DNA from: Phascolomyces articulosus
Lineage: Eukaryota; Mucoromycota; Mucoromycetes; Mucorales; Lichtheimiaceae
NCBI GenBank assembly: GCA_025677815.1
Contig: JAIXMP010000035.1
Coordinates: 62,001 to 126,000, forward strand
DNA: 64,000 bases
Direction: 5' to 3'
The notes under the pieces were generated by a model that was not told the DNA's origin, searched no databases, and saw only the letters and a list, made by a program, of their open reading frames with translations. Both the position numbers and the translations under genes were made by a program. Below, piece by piece: positions 35,534 to 47,307 of this stretch. Within the stretch, counting starts at the first letter, position 1; each line of letters starts with the position of its first letter.

Positions 35534-36972
35534 ATGGTTGCATATACCGAAGTATCCACAGAAAACTTGTCTGATTTATACGATGTTATTCTTGACAAAG
35601 TGAGCCATGCCCAATATATTGCCATCGATTGTGAATTCACGGGTCATTTACGCGACTTGATCACCAACATGGAACACCGGTATGATGGTATGGCCCAAGT
35701 CGTTCGATCGCACACGATCTTGTCGGTGGGTCTAACAACGATTACAGCCGATCGCAAGTTTGATAACTTTGAATTTTTACTCAACAACCAAACACCTTAC
35801 CAATCCAATGCAGCCAATCTCAAATTCCTTGCAGAAAATGGTTTCGACTTTAATCGCCATTACAGTGTTGGTATTCCTTTCCGGCCGGGACCTTTCTCAG
35901 CAACTTCACAAGCAACGGCTGCGGTAAAATCTAATGGCAGTAGCAACACTCTTAATAAAAATAAAAATACCTTGAAAGGAAAACTGGCGGCACATCAAAG
36001 ACAAAAACTGATTGCAGAAAAACAAGAACGACAAATACGTGAATTATGGTTTGACATATTCAATCTTTTACGAACGAAAAACATCCCACTGATCGTCCAT
36101 AATGGTTTGCTCGACTTGATGTATATTTACCAATGCTTTATCACAAGTTTACCAGCAAAACTCTCTGGATTCGTAGCAGATATGGTCGAAGCATTTCCAG
36201 GTGGCATTTATGATACAAAATATATTGCAAACCATGTCAGTTATGAACAAACCACGTTTTTGGCTTATTTGTATCATAAATATAGTCGAACAGGATTCAA
36301 GGTGCAAGTTCAACAAGCTTTAGTACCAACACGCAATTCACATGATTCAACAACAGATGATAATATCCGATCCAATAAACGACAACGTACAGATACCAGT
36401 GATGATAATAAAAAAGTGAAGGTTGATGTCTGTAATTCATTTGCTGTAAGTTTTTTTTTTTTTTTTTGGCAGGAACTGGTTTTGGAAACAAACAATGACT
36501 GGTGATTGAATATTGATCGATTATGAATATATGTGTATTTGTGATTGTGGATCTATAGGCACGAGGTTGGTGTGCTGATGGCCAAGCATGCGAACGCTCG
36601 CATGATATAAACCGGATTTTGGATCGAGATCAGAAGGTGGATACGATAACCATGAAAAGCCCAACACCATCCACAACAACCATTCCAACGACACCATCAG
36701 AACAAGGGCAACAATCAGCATCCTCGTTACCACAAAAATCAAATTCAGGACCAAAAAAAGAACACTCGTCACATTATGATGCGTACATGACAGGTTATAC
36801 CTTTTGTTACATGACAACCCAATACCAAGGAGATGCATTACAGAACGAAATGAACAAGCTTAATATTATGAAACTCGACGTACCATTAAGAATTACTAAA
36901 AGTAATTATGCAAAACCCACTTTACAATGGAATATGGCGCAACAGCATTTACAAAATCGACTCAAGCGATGA
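35534..36972 (+). CDS. TOE1-like CAF1-family deadenylase with CCCH zinc finger
   Basis: Two exons (35534-36445, 36559-36972) give 441 residues. The DEDD nuclease fold is shown by YIAIDCEFTGHL (~29-40), HTILSVGLTTI, PLIVHNGLLDLMYIYQ and GGIYDTKYIA. A basic Lys/Arg stretch (SNKRQRTD...KKVKVD) precedes a CCCH finger with spacing C-x8-C-x5-C-x3-H, ending in RSHDI. Nuclease domain plus this finger is the layout of TOE1 (target of EGR1), a nuclear 3' exonuclease that trims oligo(A) tails of snRNAs and other small RNAs in Cajal bodies. The intron falls inside the zinc finger. A Ser/Thr/Pro-rich insert interrupts the C-terminal part. A general PARN/CAF1 relative is the alternative. Confidence 0.87.
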
Positions 36973-37083
36973 AATTTTTTTTTAAAAAAAACACGACAGA
37001 TAAGATAGGATTTTCTTTATTCTCCTTGAGTTATTGTGCTAAATTCCATCAATTCCACTCCTCCAAAATGCAAAACAAAAAAA

Positions 37084-37705
37084 TTAAACGGGTCCTGTGC
37101 CTCCGGGTATCAACTATTAAAATAATAATAAAATTGATGATGGATAAGTATATGATGTAACAAAACGCTACCATTGTTTAATGGGGTAATGAGAAAAGAA
37201 GTATGTTTCTTACCGCACAAATATTGTTACCGTTCAATAAAATTTGATCTAACTTGCTGGTTTTGTAACCTTCTTGTGTGTTTTCACTATTTTCATATAT
37301 AAATGAAATTTGTCAATAAATCATTCTTTTTGGATAACCATCGCCTGTCACCCATTGATCCCTTTCAAGCAAAAATTGCTATGCTTACTATTCGGTTACG
37401 TCTTCTAAGACCATATCTAATATAATAAAATACTTAGCATACGGGTCGCGTTATATCTATACATGGTTGCTTTTATCTAGCCGTTCCATTCATATACTTA
37501 CTGACATAATCGTCAAAACCAAGTAATTTGCCAGTGAATTCTTTCTCGGTCTTCATGACCACCCAGATCTGCGATCCAATACATTTATCAATGAGTTCTG
37601 ATTAAGGTTTATAAAGTCAGTTATAAATTTATAATTATATTATATACAGAAAAGAATTCTGACAAATAGATCCTAACCTAATGGCAATAATTGTGATGCA
37701 TTCAT
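37084..37705 (-). CDS. LSM5: U6 snRNA-associated Sm-like protein LSm5
   Basis: Rebuilt from five small exons: 37705-37678, 37597-37502, 37416-37389, 37286-37214 and 37113-37084. They join to 84 residues. The sequence [20 protein letters not shown], then [50 protein letters not shown] and IPGGTGPV is a full Sm fold and matches LSm5 closely. The Sm1 motif ([14 protein letters not shown]) and Sm2 motif (ILLNGNNI) are intact. LSm5 is part of LSm1-7 (mRNA decapping, cytoplasm) and LSm2-8 (U6 snRNA, nucleus). No exon is over 100 bases, so open-frame scans miss it. It lies tail-to-tail with the TOE1-like gene, 111 bp apart. Confidence 0.93.
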
Positions 37706-37895
37706 TTTTTTGATTCGTCCAAAGTGAATATAAAATAAAATAGAAAGACACGTAAAAATTAGGCTGGGGAGGAGGGCGGGGTTATGATTAATTAAAGTGA
37801 ACTCTAACTTGATTGTTTTTGGAGTAAGGTGTTGTGGATTTTGTGTTGATATAGTAGGAAGAGAATGAAAATGATAATACAAATGGCCATCATCC

Positions 37896-40373
37896 TTAGT
37901 TGCCATTCGGTGTACATCGAGAAATAGGAGCTTCTTCACCACCAGCTGACCAAAGTGCAATAGTAATACCCGTTGTATACGTCATGGATACCGCACCAAA
38001 AATAATAATAGCAATATTGATTGCTTTAGCAGTAAATGTGCGAGCAATTGCTTTATAATGGAAAATTGGAGGAAATAAGAAACAAAGCGGAACACAACAT
38101 AACGATCCAACAAGAGATACAAATTTATCCAAATCATCCGATCCAGCAATAGCAATTCCGGAGCAAATCAATACAGCAATGAGACGGAAACCATTCTTTT
38201 GCCACTTGACCACTGGGTTGTTTTTACCCGATTTTGTAAACAAAGCCGTTTCAATAATACGAATAGCTGGGAATAATTGCAATGGGATCGACAGACAAAT
38301 AGCCATAGCATACAAGGCTTGAATTGTATTTACCACAGGAGTGGCAGGGAAATTAAGTAAGATTACAGTCTGGACTTTATCACCAAATGCCATATACGAA
38401 AGAAAGCCGACGGACAAAAAGATCAGGGTAATACCAAGCATAGTATAGCTCAAGACTCTTCCAAACTTTTCAGGTTCCTTCATGGATTCCGTGATCGGAA
38501 TCACCAAACCGACGCCTTCGTATGTAAACACAGCAGTACCAATAAACATCGGGAATGATTGTGGGTTAATGATCCATTCCACGTTGCCAATACCATGGGT
38601 TGCCAAAGTTAAAAAGTCATAGTAGTACAAATAGAGCAAACCCAGCATAATAAAGATATCGGCAATCAATGCGGAAGAGGATAGTTTTTGGATCTTTCGA
38701 ATCATGGCGATGGGGACAAATACAGCCACTTCGCCCAAAATCAAGTATGGAAGTGGTACGTGAACTTCACAATTTGACAGAGCCTCTATCAACGCCTGAA
38801 CGTTTTGTGCAACAAAGACCATATAGGCACACACGAACCCGATCTATTGTTGTTTTATATGTAATAAAGTTATTCATCCTCATCTTCATTAGTTCATTTT
38901 TTCCATTTTCTACCTCCTTATTATAAACACAAATAGTTTTGACTGAGTTGTTTTTTTATTCTATTACCTGAGCAAAAGTAATCGCAGTAAGAACGGCTAT
39001 TCGCATAAATCGACCGTACAAAATACCTCCAATATCACCAAATGATACAGGCACCTTATTTCGAGTTTCCACCAATAACAAGAAACTATAGAGTGATATT
39101 ATTGCAATCGCCGTCAAGAGTGCAGAAGAAAAGAAGATACCACCATTATAAAAACTAAAATACGATTGTTATTATTAATACTATAAATGAGTTATTCATA
39201 AACAAACAAAACCTTATTATTATTTATTATTATTAGTGTCACAGAAACCTACGCTTTCGGAAGGAACATGACGCCTATTGATGAGAAAAAGAGAGATTTT
39301 TTTAAGATCAGTAAAAAAAAAAAATAGAAAATACAGATTGTGTAGCAATGATAAGACTTTGATCATTTTTTTTTTAAGAAAAAGAGCTTATTTAAGTATA
39401 CGTTACCTGTGCCAACAAATGCTTTCAATAATAAAAATACAGCCTTTGCAGGACTTGCTGTACCTTGAACAGCATTTTCTTGAGCACGTCGAATTAAACG
39501 TTGTGCTCTATCTTCACCATCTTCACCTGAATCGTCTTCGTCATAACGACGTCTTCTTCTTCTACGTAACAAACCGGTCCGTTCACCCGGTTCTTCCTCT
39601 TCTGTTTCATCCTCATCCGAATCACTCAAATCCTCACCACCAAAATGACCATAGAGAGCCAAGAAATCGACAAAAGTACGAGTCATCCAATGAGGAGGTT
39701 CTTTACCTTGACGTTGTGCTTGATCATAAACAAAATGACGACGAAAACCTCCCGGGTCCCTAAGACGTGCCAATGCTGGATCGGAAGGCTCCTGACGTGG
39801 AATATACATGGATTGTGACCTAGTGCGTCTTGCTTGTTCTGCATCAGCATCTTCAGCCCACTTGTAAATGTCATGCGTGATGGCACCACCTGGTAACTGA
39901 TGTACCGATTTTGGGATTCGACTACCACTTCCTGTGTATGAGTAAGCATCTTCGCTATTGGATGCCGTAGAATGATTGGTATTGACTTTTTGAAGGATAG
40001 AGGCTGCAGGCGATGTTTCTACCAAATGTCTTTTTACAACTCTGGCCACTTGATCTTCTGGCAAATCAACAGACACAGTATTATCCTCATAGTTGTAGGT
40101 AGGTGTGGAGAGTGGACGAAACAAAGCGCCACTGGATGTTGTAGTTACATTTTCCAAGTCTGTACTTCCATACGAACGAGCAGAACTAATACTTCGCGGT
40201 GGTGATGCACTACGTACGTTCGGTGGTACAGGTGATGAACTTAGACGAGCAATCGATGCGTTTCGATCAAAGGAACTGGCCATACCCCCTTCTTGTTGTT
40301 CGCCATTGTTTTCGCGATTATGTTGCTGCTGATGGTAATTGTGTTTGGCATTGACAGGCAATGGTGATGACAT
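37896..40373 (-). CDS. Vacuolar-type amino acid transporter, AVT3/SLC36 family
   Basis: Four exons (40373-39407, 39274-39253, 39154-38968, 38843-37896) give 707 residues. The first 300 or so are hydrophilic: Ser/Arg-rich, then an acidic stretch (DLSDSDEDETEEEE), an Arg run, and a second acidic patch. The remainder is an Aa_trans domain with about 11 membrane segments. It opens KAVFLLLKAFVGTGVMFLPK, which is the signature of the AVT3/AVT4 and SLC36 group, and continues with PVSFGDIGG, FTYEGVGLVIPI and NFPATPVVNTIQALYA. The family exports neutral amino acids from vacuoles. Long regulatory N-termini are usual in fungal members. Exon 2 has only 22 bases and encodes VMFLPK, the heart of the signature. 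Confidence 0.92.
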
Positions 40374-42412
40374 TGTTAAAAAAGAAAAATAGAAAAAAAA
40401 AAGAAAGTTATTACTTTTGAGGAGGTTGAGGAGTGAAGGTAGAGTTTGGTTGTGTTTAGGGTATATTATAAAAAGTTGTTTATTAACAAAGTTTGTTAGG
40501 GTTTAGAAAGAAAGAGAGAAAGAAAGAAAGAAGAAGAAAAGGTTTTCCCCATCATGCATTTACGAACCCTTTAGTGTGGCGACACACTCTCTCATTCACT
40601 CTTTCTCCTTTATTATTTATTATACACTTTTCCATATGTGATCTTTCTTGCATCATAATCGACCTTCATTTTCGGTATCCGATCAACAGTATGGTCACAC
40701 GCATGCAAGGTCTCAGTCACCCATGACATGAAAATATATCGATTTATTTGAAGGAAATACGGGAACCATTCAATTATTTATGTTATTAAAATGGTTTGAT
40801 GCAGAAATGAAAAAGAAAAAAAATGACAGAAAATAAAACAATGTTCGTATTTTTAGTTGTTATAAATAAGAATGAAAGAATCTGCCCTGAAAAATGTCAA
40901 TTTATCCAGAGTAAAGTAGCACCTTACTAGTAGTGATAATATATAACTTGATAAATGTGGTAAATATGAGGTCACCTAAAAAAACCCTTTCATACCTTCT
41001 GATCCTAAGAGTGTGAATATTTTTTTCTACCATTTTTACAACCTGAATAATAAGGAGCCTTGGGGCGTTGTTAGGGTAACAGCATGTGACGTACAGTGAT
41101 GGCATTTATTTCTATATAAAATGATCGTATGTCCAAATATGTGTCATATGTTACATACTCACCTTTTTTACTTGAGTAGTGTGTGCCTTAACTTATTGTT
41201 GGATAAATTATTGTATAATATGATTCTATATGACAAATAAGTTGTTACCAATGAAAAGAAAGAAAAAAGTGCTACACCATATTAAATGACCACTTATCAA
41301 AACAAGTGGCACTAATAAAAAAATATTGTTTGTTAGTTTTTGCTGCAAACTCGATAAATAACATCATCATCATTATCATCAACATTGCTCTTGGTTCCAT
41401 GTTGATCAATGCTGCTGCTAGTACTTTTCCTCATCTGTACCCACAGCTCTCCCCCCATATATACTTTTTTTACTAACCAGACGAAATTTTTTATTCTCTC
41501 CGGACTTACGGAACATACATGATTTTTCATAACAAGGCAACATTTCTTTTCGCACCATGTATAACCAGTAACAATGATGATGACTGAACTTCATCATCAG
41601 AATTATTCTTACCATCGAGAAGCTGCTATTTGGAAAAATGAAATACTTTATCTAATCAACAATTATCATATAAATTAACATTGACGTTTTTATTTATGTA
41701 CGTAAAGATGCGTTGTTATTGTTATTATTCAGAAATCTAACTGGTTACTGTACTTTGTACTACCACATAAAAATAACCGGTACTGACTTACAGCAGGTTT
41801 TGAAGTTAAATTTGACTATCCTATATCAAAATGAAGCATTCCAGTCAAAAAAAAAATATGGATTAAATCTTTCTTTCTAACTTAATGAGTATTGTCGATG
41901 ATAGTAACAATAGAGGATTATTTGATTTAAGTAAAAAAAGCACAGGATTTCGGTGACACATTCGATCAACTTACAACATGCTGATCGACAAAGCCACTAA
42001 TCGACGTCAATATACTTTATTATTGTTGTTGGTACTGCAAACAATAGTCTGTTTTTAGAGAAATCATAACTATATTAGATGTTTTTTATTCCCTTCCTAT
42101 TCGCTTTCCAAGATATTACTATATATTCATTACCTTGAGATGAAGAATTCATTTATAGCAATTCAATGCAGAGAAAAAATCTTTATTATTAAGTATCAAA
42201 TTAAATTATGATATTTCTAGAACGCAATAGATTCCATCATATAATAAATCCATTTTAAAAGTTGTACATTTTGTTCCTATAGAATAATTATGATCAATAA
42301 TATGATTATTTTAAAGTTACCTAACAAAATATATATCTTTCGATCAAAATTCTTGCTGTTGTCGCTTGTGTCGATGAATTAACACTAATCAAGTGATTGA
42401 GCATATGTTTCA
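40374..42412. other. Gene-poor AT-rich region
   Basis: About 2 kb upstream of the AVT3-type gene. The first 300 bp are its promoter side, with GA-rich and CT-rich tracts near 40505-40540 and 40585-40610. Around 41330-41615 the minus strand has two overlapping open frames of protein-like composition (one contains YEKSCMFRKSGENKKFRLV, another ends in an Asp/Asn-rich tail), but no start, splice set or family can be assigned. No gene is called. Confidence 0.4.
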
Positions 42413-43078
42413 TGTTGCGGCTTTTTTAACTTCTCCGCTAATAAGCTAATATCCTCTTTTTGATACGGTGATGTCTGGTTTGAGGGCAATAATGGATGGA
42501 TTAAACTTGTTCATATGCCTCTTTCATAGCAGGGGATGATGAATGTGATGGATGAAACAAGATAAAAACATCAATCCGCAAATGTGTTAAATTACTAAGC
42601 AAAGAACAAGCACACGTTCATTTTTGACTATCCTACCCATCAATTGTAAACTGCTCATTTTAGAGAAGTACAAAACGAACAAGCGACATAACAGTGATGC
42701 CCGTAAGTGCTTGATCACTAAGTGTTTCTACATCTTCTAGAGAACAATCAAATAGTGAGTTGATATCCAAATATAAAAAAGAAAACACGGTACGTATCCA
42801 ATAAACACTTAAAACTGATCCAAACAGTGCACAGATGGATTCAACACAGTATCATTGATTGTTTCACTTTGATTACTCAATAGGTAGTGCCGAATCTTAT
42901 TGAAACTATCTTGTGCAACATATTCATTATTCAACGTTAATGTGGTCCAGAGCATTTGCTATACTTCTTGGGGAGTTGAGAATAGAAAATAACATACAAC
43001 ATTTAATTCTCGGATTTTTGTTACCAAGCTAGCAGGTGATCGTGTCATGCCACTTGTGATACTTAAATCTTTGACAAC
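42413..43078 (-). pseudogene. Decayed coding sequence with a PD-(D/E)XK nuclease-like fragment
   Basis: The minus strand reads as protein in long pieces broken by stops and shifts. Piece 1 (43078-42786) runs from VVKDLSITSGM through LWTTLTLNNEYVAQDSFNK to VHCLDQF-stop-VFIGYVP, with a TAG at 42961-42959 and a TAA at 42811-42809. Piece 2 (42770-42660) carries DINSLFDCSLEDVETLSDQA. Piece 3 (about 42508-42413) reads FNPSIIALKPDITVSKRGY-stop-LISGEVKK. PD followed by E-x-K in GEVKK fits the PD-(D/E)XK nuclease core. I recognise no exact family for pieces 1 and 2, and they may belong to a different gene from piece 3. Downstream of it, about 42410-42320, further protein-like sequence (MKHMLNHLISVN) continues. 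Confidence 0.55.
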
Positions 43079-44467
43079 TCCACATCATCCGGGATATGAG
43101 GCCGCACTCCTTTGGTATGACAAAATAGATGTGATGGATCACTCTACACATAATAATGGTATGAAGTACAACAATGGTATAAAAGAATCAAATTCTCTAT
43201 GAAGCTACTTATTACAACATATCTGCAATTTTGTCCGTATCTTCGTCCTCTACACGTTTTACGACATTGTTCCATTAACCCTATTATATTTTTTCGTTGA
43301 CGACCCACTTCAGAACATACAATTTATTAAGTGACTTTTATGTATTCGTGTGGATGAATAAATAACGGAAACATAATTTGCAGCTACCGCCCATGTGCTG
43401 CTTTACATCATCTAGATCATCGCCTCCAGAAAACCAAAAGTAATTTTGGATTTTCTTGGGATTTTATCAAATTCATTCTCATTGGTTTCTGTATATACAC
43501 TCTATTAAACTTTTAGCATAATCATTCTTTTAATATCAAAAAAAAAAGCGCAGAAGCATCATAAATCTAAAAAAAAGAACTTTTGATAGTCGCAATGGTG
43601 CAGGCATGTTGTCTGTAATGGTGTGGACCAAAACGACTATATACAACCCACCATACGGCTGTTGATTAGCATATCCGTGGATATTAACATATACAAGAAT
43701 AATCGCTTGGATGAATAGGGATGACTGCATGGATGAACATGAACGAACGCATGGCTATATATAGAAACATAGAAATATAAGACGAATTAGTATAATAGGT
43801 ATAGAAATGTAAACCATTTATATTAGTATAGACGTCAGATTAGCCCCTTATATTTTGACGCATATATAGAAAGATGGATCTTGCAAACCAAGATCCCATA
43901 TCGTTTTATCTTCATATAATACCTCGATCCCTAAATCTATTTATTCTTCATTCGCGCTTCCTCGCACACACTATCTAACCAAACCCATTTATAAGTATAC
44001 AAGTTAGATTTGCGTTATTATATTGTCATTACTACTTGTACTCGATTCTATATAATCTTTATTAGAATGAATTCGATAACTATAAAATACTTACTTTTAC
44101 TACCTTTACATTTATCCAACAATTCAATGTCCACTGTGGATTGCATCATGTTTTTTTTTCAAAGCAGCTTCTTTTTGTTTTTCACAGGCTGCATTCTCCA
44201 ATTTCTTCGAGTTCGAATCAGACCAGTGCTTTTCAGCTTCTTGACAGTTACTAAAAAAGTCCTCTTTTTACTATAGCTTCTTGTTCCACTATTTCCTCAG
44301 TATTTGAATTTTCAATTAACAGCATTACAGCTTGTAGAGCAACAGCTTTAAGTTGTTATTTTTTACGAATAATAATAGGCTTTATTCTGCAATATCATCG
44401 ACATCAGTTTGAGCTAGTCTGTTTACTTCCTCTGTCATAGGACTCATGACATGATGGCCACAATCTC
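43079..44467. other. Gene-poor region between decayed fragments
   Basis: AT-rich. A minus-strand frame at 43730-43536 contains YANQQPYGGLYIVVLVHTIT, which looks like another protein remnant, and a weak one lies near 43240. From 43740 to 44400 the plus strand is CT-biased with no credible frame. No complete gene is visible. Confidence 0.4.
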
Positions 44468-44688
44468 TCACTACGGGAAAGAAATTTGTTAAATCTTGTT
44501 CATTCTGGTAATCTCAATAAAATTGGTCCAAACAGATATTTTACTAAGCCCATAACAGGTTACAAGTTCAAAAATTATCATGTAATTAACTGGTAACTTG
44601 TTATGGGCCTAGTAAAACATCTGTTTGGACCAATTCTATTGAAATTACCAGAATGAACAAGATTTAACAAGTTTCTTTCCCGTAGTGA
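44468..44688. mobile_element. 221-bp foldback (hairpin) element
   Basis: Two arms of about 100 bp are near-perfect inverted copies around a loop of about 20-25 bp. The left arm starts TCACTACGGGAAAGAAATTT at 44468 and the right arm ends with its complement at 44688. I count seven mismatches between arms, six of them transitions. The ends resemble CACTA-type terminal repeats (CACTACGGG), but no clear target-site duplication is visible, so the superfamily is uncertain. It has no coding capacity, which fits a MITE or foldback element. If transcribed it would form a long double-stranded hairpin. Confidence 0.8.
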
Positions 44689-44867
44689 TCTTTCTGCATG
44701 CTTCAATAGTGAGCATCTTCTGAGGATTCATGATGCAACATAGATGGATGATACAATAACTGTGATAATGTTACATCAATATCTGTATTGCGTAATGCAG
44801 ACTTTTAATTAAAACGACGAATGCTTTGTTGTCGATTGAAATCATAGGATATACTTTGGATACTTAA

Positions 44868-45058
44868 GTTAATAACGATGAAGGTGTTTCTTCACGTGCA
44901 ATAGCTCTTTTATCCATCTTACTGTATCTGACTTCAGCAGCTCTTGCTTTTTTCAAAATTTCTAATTGCTTCCGATATGTTTGATTCTAATCTTCAACTA
45001 AAAGTGTTTGACCTAATGCTTCTGCTCTATCCATCTGTCTCTTAATACCTCTTGGTTT
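44868..45058 (-). pseudogene. Decayed coding fragment, basic helical segment
   Basis: One frame on the minus strand reads PRGIKRQMDRAEALGQTLLV, a TAG at 44989-44987, then NQTYRKQLEILKKARAAEVR and YSKMDKRAIAREETP. Composition and low stop density argue that it was coding. Just upstream, in another frame, CYNCNYWKTKR suggests a zinc-knuckle-like start and a frameshift. I do not recognise the family. It sits 180 bp from the foldback element. Confidence 0.5.
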
Positions 45059-45239
45059 TCCAATAATTACAGTTATAACAAGTAATTCCACTATTAGTGT
45101 TATTTTGCTCCCCATTTGTTACTGTAGCTATTTTGTCTTCATATGATCTGCCAAAACAGCCATAATATTTTGCAAATAATATTCAAGGTGTTTATCAAAA
45201 CGACTAATAAAGCTATTCTTAACATGACTATATACTTTA

Positions 45240-45830
45240 TGAAACAATTGATACAATATCATTTAGGAGGTGTGTATATCTCTCACAATTCTATGATTTA
45301 AAAGGGAAGAACCCATCACAAATCGTGGTTTTATCATCGAAAAGTACTCATCCATCCACGTAAGACTGGTTAATAACTAATCCAAAGTAGTATGTTCTAT
45401 TTGTTAAATCTGCAGGATATACGGCGTTAAGAGTCCATCAATGCGTGATATCTTCGCGCTGAGATTCTTCATTTACAGTAATTTCAATCGATACCAATCT
45501 TGTGGCTAAGCTTACCTTTTCAAGCATGAAATCACTACCAAGTTCTTGTGCTTCTTATATATGATGCTTATACTCTCTTTATATCCTCTTTTCAATTGTT
45601 GTTGAAGTTCATCAGAAAAAATCCGATTTTTAAACTTTTCAACAAAGCTTTCCAATGTGTTATCATCGAATTCAATGTCGAATGTAAAGTATTTTTTAAA
45701 ACCATGCATTAGCTGGTCCAGGTAGTACAATACGGAGAATTTGAAAATTTTGGCGGTTTCCAATCCAATTATTTTAAAGCAGCTACCGTATCGAACTTTC
45801 CAAAAACTTTAAGGATCCCTACTTGAGAAT
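45240..45830 (-). pseudogene. Decayed coding sequence of unknown family
   Basis: An 83-codon frame (45763-45512, KIFKFSVLYYLDQLMHGF and on to LKRGYKESISII) is followed in another frame by SLATRLVSIEITVNEESQRE, a stop, WTLNAVYPADLTNRTYYFGL, a stop, VLFDDKTTICDGFFPF and another stop. The pattern of short protein-like pieces broken by single stops indicates an inactivated gene or transposon. No domain is recognised. It may be the same decayed unit as the fragment at 44868-45058, with the foldback element beyond it. Confidence 0.5.
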
Positions 45831-46250
45831 TTAGGCAGTCACCAAAAAATATGCACCATCACGTTTGATACTTTACACACCACAATGTTAGGTTTGGTAT
45901 CTGATATCTGAAGAACCAACAAGAAAAAAAAAATACAAAAACACAGAAGAGAAAACTTTTTATTATTATTTGACTACTACTTTTGTTCACTATTATTTAT
46001 ACGTATGTAAATTTTTGTTGTTATCTCTATTACATCATATTAGATTGACTAGGGCTAAAAAAATAAAATAAAAATTAATCTCTATCAATTATTCTCATAT
46101 TTATGTATTTGTCCTGCTCAGTGAATAACAAAAAAGCCAAAAAAGTGCGGTTAATGTGATAAACCAACTACTTAAAAGAATAGGACATTCTCAAAGACTA
46201 TAGTTTGATTTTATTTTGCATGACTAAATTTAATTTCCAATGCAACTCTA

Positions 46251-47307
46251 TTATGCATTTGTCTCCTTGTTGATACCCAAGATCTTGGCAACATGTGCAA
46301 TAACAGGTTCATCTCCAACATAAGTTTCCTTGAAGGAAGGACGGCTTGTAATACCATTCAAAAATTCTTGAAGACGTGGATTTTTCTTAATAGCTTCAGG
46401 TTCATACCCATCTAGTAACCCTTTATTGATGGCTATATTACGAGAAATAAAAGGTGCAATGGCAATATCAGCAAGAGAATATTCGGAACCAAGGAAATAG
46501 GGACCTGAAGGTGCTTGCTCCAATAACAATTCATTGAACTACATATATATATATATATATTACTTAATACAACAATTACATACCATTTAAATAATGAAGA
46601 TTTTTTGTTACCCTTTCATAAATGCCTTCAAGATAATCAAAATACTTTGGACGAGCAGAAGGATCTACAAATGCACCCATGTACGGAGCCCACGCTTCAA
46701 TAAATTTAACGCCAAAATACTCAATTGCAAACCGTATCTGAGCACGCTTTACAGGGTTCGTCGGCAGTAACCTATAATAAAAGATAGTTATTAGTTATAT
46801 ATATATGCATTTATTTTTTGCCTTTTTCTTACCCTTCTTCGGGTTTTAAATCATGGGCAAGTTCAATAAGAACAAGCGATTCAGCAATGTTCTTGCCTTC
46901 AATGGAAATCACTGGGATTTTCCCCTCAGGATTAATCTCCTTAACAAACCTGTTAAATTCATAATGTCAGTTATCATTTAAACATGCAATAGGTTTTTAT
47001 ATATATATTAAGTGATCAGCAGAAACGAATAAAACAAAGGAGTAGCTTTACCAAGAGGGCTTATCGGACGTATTAACTCGAAATACCTCATCAAACTCAA
47101 GTCCAACTTCCTTAAATGCCATATCAACGCGTTGAGCAAATGGGGACTGTGGACTAGTGTAAAATGTAAATTTCGTAGGTTTGGCTGTTGAGATAACATA
47201 ATAAGGATAATTTAGTATACGATTTTATATCCATTGTATTATTATAACACAATAACAACCATGAGTCTAGTAATATTCGAATCCTTACGTCGCGTAGTGC
47301 TAGACAT
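46251..47307 (-). CDS. Glutathione S-transferase (tandem copy 1)
   Basis: Five exons (47307-47289, 47184-47052, 46949-46833, 46771-46612, 46538-46251) give 238 residues. The thioredoxin-like N-domain shows KFTFYTSPQSPFAQRVDMAF, then NPEGKIPVI with the conserved cis-proline and ESLVLIELAHDL for glutathione binding. The helical C-domain contains GPYFLGSEYSLADIAIAPF, the conserved N-capping box and hydrophobic staple region. It conjugates glutathione to electrophiles or reduces oxidised thiols in the cytosol. SPQSPFAQR has Ser/Pro where omega-type enzymes have a catalytic Cys, so a Ser-type or Ure2-like class is more likely. Intron positions equal those of the next copy, showing tandem duplication. 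Confidence 0.9.
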
